Part shown: positions 7,518 to 9,269 of the stretch, in pieces
Numbering within the stretch: the stretch's first letter is position 1
Layout: every line of letters begins with the position of its first letter
Source of the DNA: Nitrospirota bacterium
GTDB lineage: Bacteria; Nitrospirota; Thermodesulfovibrionia; Thermodesulfovibrionales; Dissulfurispiraceae
DNA: 9,269 nucleotides
Assembly: GCA_016212685.1 (NCBI GenBank)
Contig: JACREW010000151.1
Coordinates: 1 to 9,269 of the forward strand
Direction of reading: 5' to 3'
The notes under the pieces: model-generated
Told to the model about the DNA's origin: nothing
Databases searched by the model: none
The model's input: only the letters and a program-made list of their open reading frames with translations
Made by a program: the position numbers and the translations under genes

Positions 7518-7700
7518 CTATTTAGAGACTACCGCTAATATTTTTTTCCCGTTGTAAGAGCCGCAGTTGGCGCATACTCTGTGCGGAAGTTTCGGCTCCT
7601 TGCAGTCCGGACATTCCTCAATATTCGGCGTCTGCCCCTTCCAGTTTGCCCTTCTTTTGTCCCTTCTCGATGTCGAGTGACGATGCGTCGGATTTGCCAT
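7518..7700 (-). CDS. rpmF: 50S ribosomal protein L32 (bL32), zinc-ribbon form
   Basis: The 60-residue product is bL32 of the large ribosomal subunit. The N-terminus MANPTHRHSTSRRDKRRANW is typical, with a basic rRNA-binding stretch. Four cysteines (30, 33, 43, 46) form a CxxC-x9-CxxC zinc ribbon. This is the zinc-binding form, unlike the Cys-free paralogues some bacteria express under zinc starvation. AAGGAG, 6 bp before the ATG, overlaps the last codons of yceD, whose stop is only 3 bp upstream of the start. The yceD-rpmF-plsX order is conserved in many bacteria. Confidence 0.98.
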   Translation of the reverse strand: MANPTHRHSTSRRDKRRANWKGQTPNIEECPDCKEPKLPHRVCANCGSYNGKKILAVVSK

Positions 7701-7703
7701 TTT

Positions 7704-8213
7704 TTACTCCTTTTTCTTTAATAGCTGCTTTAAAACCGCTAATCTCGAATCTATTTCCGAAGTCGCGCAGTTACACTGCGCTGTGTTCAAGTCAAGCCCG
7801 CATTTTGGGCACAGTCCTTTGCATTCATCAGAGCAGAGCGGCTTCATGGGCACATTCAGCAGCACATGCTCTTTCAATAAATCATCCGTATCGAGGACGT
7901 CGTTTTTATAAAAACCGGTATCGAGTTCGTCGCCCCTGATCTCATAGTGCTCTTCCCTGCCGATATCTTCAGCCGGGCGGTAAACTACGTTTATATCCGA
8001 GTTTACTTTCAGGGTGAAGACATTCAGGCATCTGCTGCACTGAAGCTCGACATCCGCGCCCACATTCCCGTTTACGATAGCCTCGGAACCCTGTTTGTCT
8101 ATCCTCAGCGATGCGGTTACCGGTGAAACTATTTTTAGGGGATCGGCCGAGATCTCCTCTTTTAAGTCAAGCTCTATGCCCTCTTCAGGGATTTCTGAAA
8201 TTACGATTTTCAT
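7704..8213 (-). CDS. yceD: YceD-family (DUF177) protein linked to 23S rRNA, first gene of the operon
   Basis: The 169-residue product belongs to the YceD/DUF177 family, whose members are required for normal 23S rRNA accumulation in E. coli and plants. Family cysteines are present: C59 and C62 (CSRC), then the cluster CSDECKGLCPKCG giving C127, C131, C135 and C138, and finally C147 and C149 in QCNC. CKGLCPKCG is the family's best-known stretch. The arrangement suggests metal binding, but this is inferred. The predicted start follows a weak Shine-Dalgarno (GAG about 7 bp upstream). The gene is the first of yceD-rpmF-plsX-fabH and lies about 40 bp downstream of the transcription start predicted from the promoter at 8262-8291. 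A lysine-rich C-terminus (KKKE) encodes the rpmF ribosome binding site. Confidence 0.93.
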   Translation of the reverse strand: MKIVISEIPEEGIELDLKEEISADPLKIVSPVTASLRIDKQGSEAIVNGNVGADVELQCSRCLNVFTLKVNSDINVVYRPAEDIGREEHYEIRGDELDTGFYKNDVLDTDDLLKEHVLLNVPMKPLCSDECKGLCPKCGLDLNTAQCNCATSEIDSRLAVLKQLLKKKE

Positions 8214-8261
8214 AAAATACTCAACAAGAAAATTCCGTGGAAAAACAATGTTAAGTCAATT

Positions 8262-8291
8262 ACTATAACGGGAGTATCCGTTTTTTGTCAA
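8262..8291 (-). promoter_or_regulatory. Sigma-70-type promoter of the yceD-rpmF-plsX-fabH operon with an inverted repeat in the spacer
   Basis: On the minus strand a consensus -35 TTGACA (8291-8286) is followed by TATAGT (8267-8262) with an 18-bp spacer; reading the -10 as TTATAG gives 17 bp. This is the best promoter in the window and faces yceD. Transcription would begin near 8255. An inverted repeat with 5-bp arms AACGG and CCGTT (8267-8271 and 8278-8282 on the plus strand) and a 6-bp centre lies in the spacer and touches the -10. It could be an operator. It does not resemble the FapR operator as I remember it. Confidence 0.75.
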
Positions 8292-8520
8292 GGAAATATG
8301 TGGTATTATAGCGTGTTACGATATAGTGCATATCTGCTTCAAAGCCTTTATAAGTGTTATTTTTTATGCAAAGCAAAGATACTATATGTTTCATAAAAAT
8401 AGATACCGCCGATGCGGGAGACGGGCATAAGAGAGTGTGATTAAAAAGTTCCGCCGATAAAGTCATTGAATCAGACCTGCGCTATATTTTGATATGTTTT
8501 GACAGCGGGCTGCGGGCTAT

Positions 8521-8527
8521 GGAGGTG
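8521..8527 (+). promoter_or_regulatory. Strong ribosome binding site that fixes the GTG start of the amidohydrolase
   Basis: GGAGGTG at 8521-8527 lies 5 bp before GTG 8533. An in-frame TGA at 8500-8502 rules out any start further upstream, and no ATG lies in frame nearby. Confidence 0.85.
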
Positions 8528-8532
8528 AAATA

Positions 8533-9269
8533 GTGCTTGATTATTTTATAAAAAACGGGCTTGTCTTTGACGGCAGCGGCTCTGAGCCTGTTGAAACAAA
8601 TATAGGTATAAAAGGTGATAGGATAGCCTATATCGGAACAGACGAACTTCCGGCAGGAGAAATCATCGATACAAAAGGCCTCATAATATGTCCCGGCTTT
8701 ATAGACACTCACGCTCATTCGGAATTCACGATCTTAGCTGACGGAAGGGCGGAAGGAAAACTTTCGCAGGGTGTTACCACCGAGATAAACGGAAATTGCG
8801 GACTTTCAGCAGCGCCGCTCTACGGCGATGCGTTTCAACACAGAGAATCGGATATAAAAGAACTCGGCATAAAAGAACGCTGGTCATCCTTCGGGCAATA
8901 TTTTGATATTTTAAAACACAAAGGCATTGCAATAAACTTTGCGACCCTTTGCGGGCACGGAAACATAAGGGCGTCCGCTATCGGCTATAGAGATATTCAG
9001 CCGGATGAAAATGCCCTGAATGAAATGAAGCGGCTTTTATCGGAGGCAGTGGAGCAGGGAGCAAAAGGGCTTTCGACAGGATTAATCTATCCTCCGGGCG
9101 TTTATTCAAATACGGAAGAATTGATTGAATTATGCTCTTCACTCATCACCCATCACTCATCACCCATTTACGCCTCGCACATGAGGAGCGAGGGAGATGC
9201 GCTTATCGAGTCCATAGAGGAGGTTATAGCGACAGGCAAAGGGGCAGGCGTAAAAGTGCATATATCTCA
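8533..9269 (+). CDS. N-acyl-D-amino-acid deacylase (D-aminoacylase)-like amidohydrolase, 3' truncated
   Basis: The first 245 codons of an amidohydrolase-superfamily enzyme are present; the right edge cuts the gene at about half its usual length. Family members hydrolyse N-acyl-D-amino acids, with related enzymes acting on other cyclic or acylated amides. The N-terminal strand region IKNGLVFDGSG (6-16) leads to the metal motif GFIDTHAHSEF (55-65, His60 and His62). GVTTEINGNCGLSAAP (80-95) contains Cys89, matching the metal-ligand cysteine of D-aminoacylases. LCGHGNIR (139-146), STGLIYPPG (181-189), ASHMRSEG (214-221, His216) and KVHIS (to the edge, His243) follow. There is no secretion signal. 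The GTG start is set by a strong ribosome binding site and an upstream in-frame stop. A heptamer repeat encodes part of residues 202-211 just before the ASHMRSEG strand. Substrate specificity cannot be judged. Dihydroorotase- or urease-type functions are unlikely given the NGNCG motif. Confidence 0.88.
   Translation, partial: MLDYFIKNGLVFDGSGSEPVETNIGIKGDRIAYIGTDELPAGEIIDTKGLIICPGFIDTHAHSEFTILADGRAEGKLSQGVTTEINGNCGLSAAPLYGDAFQHRESDIKELGIKERWSSFGQYFDILKHKGIAINFATLCGHGNIRASAIGYRDIQPDENALNEMKRLLSEAVEQGAKGLSTGLIYPPGVYSNTEELIELCSSLITHHSSPIYASHMRSEGDALIESIEEVIATGKGAGVKVHIS
9140..9167 (+). repeat. 14-bp tandem repeat (two exact copies; four CACYCAT heptamers) inside the amidohydrolase gene
   Basis: CACTCATCACCCAT occurs at 9140-9153 and again at 9154-9167. 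Each copy is two heptamers of the form CAC(T/C)CAT. The tract is read in frame as part of SSLITHHSSPI, just before a conserved strand with a metal-ligand His. The core resembles the repeat at 1719-1757, although the unit length differs. Confidence 0.9.

Larger units (their letters stand above)
8214..8532. other. AT-rich intergenic region between divergent yceD and amidohydrolase genes
   Basis: This 319-bp stretch holds the yceD promoter (8262-8291). No convincing plus-strand promoter for the amidohydrolase is seen; TTGTCA (8285-8290) with TATAGC (8308-8313) at 17 bp is weak and overlaps the minus-strand promoter. From 8366 to 8533 one plus frame is coding-like but interrupted by TGA at 8438-8440; its second half, 8441-8533, ends at a TAG that shares one base with the amidohydrolase GTG. 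An exact 7-bp direct repeat (GCGGGCT) lies at 8505-8511 and 8512-8518. No RNA gene or attachment site is recognised. Confidence 0.6.

Noticed and set aside
8267..8286. Intrinsic terminator reading (AACGG/CCGTT stem followed by TTTTTT) on the plus strand
   Set aside because: The stem is only 5 bp and no plus-strand gene lies upstream within reach; the dyad sits in the minus-strand promoter spacer and the T-run is the complement of the A-run beside the -35.
8305..8310. Minus-strand TATAAT upstream of yceD as a second -10
   Set aside because: The hexamer at the -35 distance (ATATGC on the minus strand) does not resemble TTGACA, and a much better promoter lies closer to yceD.
8263..8466. Minus-strand reading frame of 67 codons in the intergenic region
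   Set aside because: It overlaps the yceD promoter, has no ribosome binding site, and its predicted peptide has no recognisable feature.
8499..8504. TTGACA as a -35 for the amidohydrolase gene
   Set aside because: The bases 17 bp downstream (8522-8527) are the ribosome binding site, not a -10-like hexamer.

Overview
The window looks like chromosomal DNA of a Gram-negative, probably uncultivated bacterium. The protein flavour (slipin, TVP38 and a kinase with an unusual H-box, next to a yceD-rpmF-plsX-fabH block) suggests Nitrospirota or Desulfobacterota. That placement is an impression from sequence style, not a search result. Coding density is high, and I see no tRNA, rRNA, CRISPR array, integrase or insertion sequence.

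Layout. (1) 1-2340, + strand: the C-terminal part of an AddA-type helicase-nuclease, cut by the left edge. (2) 2420-5505, + strand: three genes behind a likely promoter at about 2376. They encode a slipin (SPFH/band 7), a TVP38/TMEM64-type membrane protein and a multi-pass membrane sensor kinase. The last two overlap by 4 bp. (3) 8213 down to 5511, - strand: the compact operon yceD (DUF177)-rpmF-plsX-fabH, with gaps of 3 and 2 bp and one 14-bp overlap. A good sigma-70-type promoter drives it from 8262-8291. Its last gene meets the kinase gene tail to tail with 5 bp between stop codons. (4) 8214-8532: an AT-rich intergenic region holding that promoter and a possible small or decayed reading frame. 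(5) 8533-9269, + strand: the first 245 codons of a D-aminoacylase-like amidohydrolase with a GTG start, cut by the right edge.

How the genes work together. The minus-strand operon ties a ribosomal protein and a YceD-family protein linked to 23S rRNA to the first steps of phospholipid and fatty acid synthesis (PlsX, FabH), a widely conserved arrangement. The plus-strand slipin-TVP38-kinase group is all membrane-associated and could be a membrane-state sensing unit; that is inference. The helicase-nuclease would act in double-strand break repair, and the amidohydrolase in hydrolysis of N-acyl-D-amino acids or related compounds.

Most notable points: the kinase has Asp where the phosphoacceptor His is expected, although its ATP-binding half is intact. 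Two coding regions contain short tandem repeats built on the same CAC(C/T)CAT core, with unit lengths (8 and 7 bp) that are not multiples of three. A perfect GGGGACTGTCCCC palindrome lies within the first codons of the TVP38 gene. An inverted repeat fills the spacer of the yceD-operon promoter. I did not find convincing evidence of a wholly new multi-gene system; the slipin-TVP38-pseudo-H-box kinase set is the best candidate.
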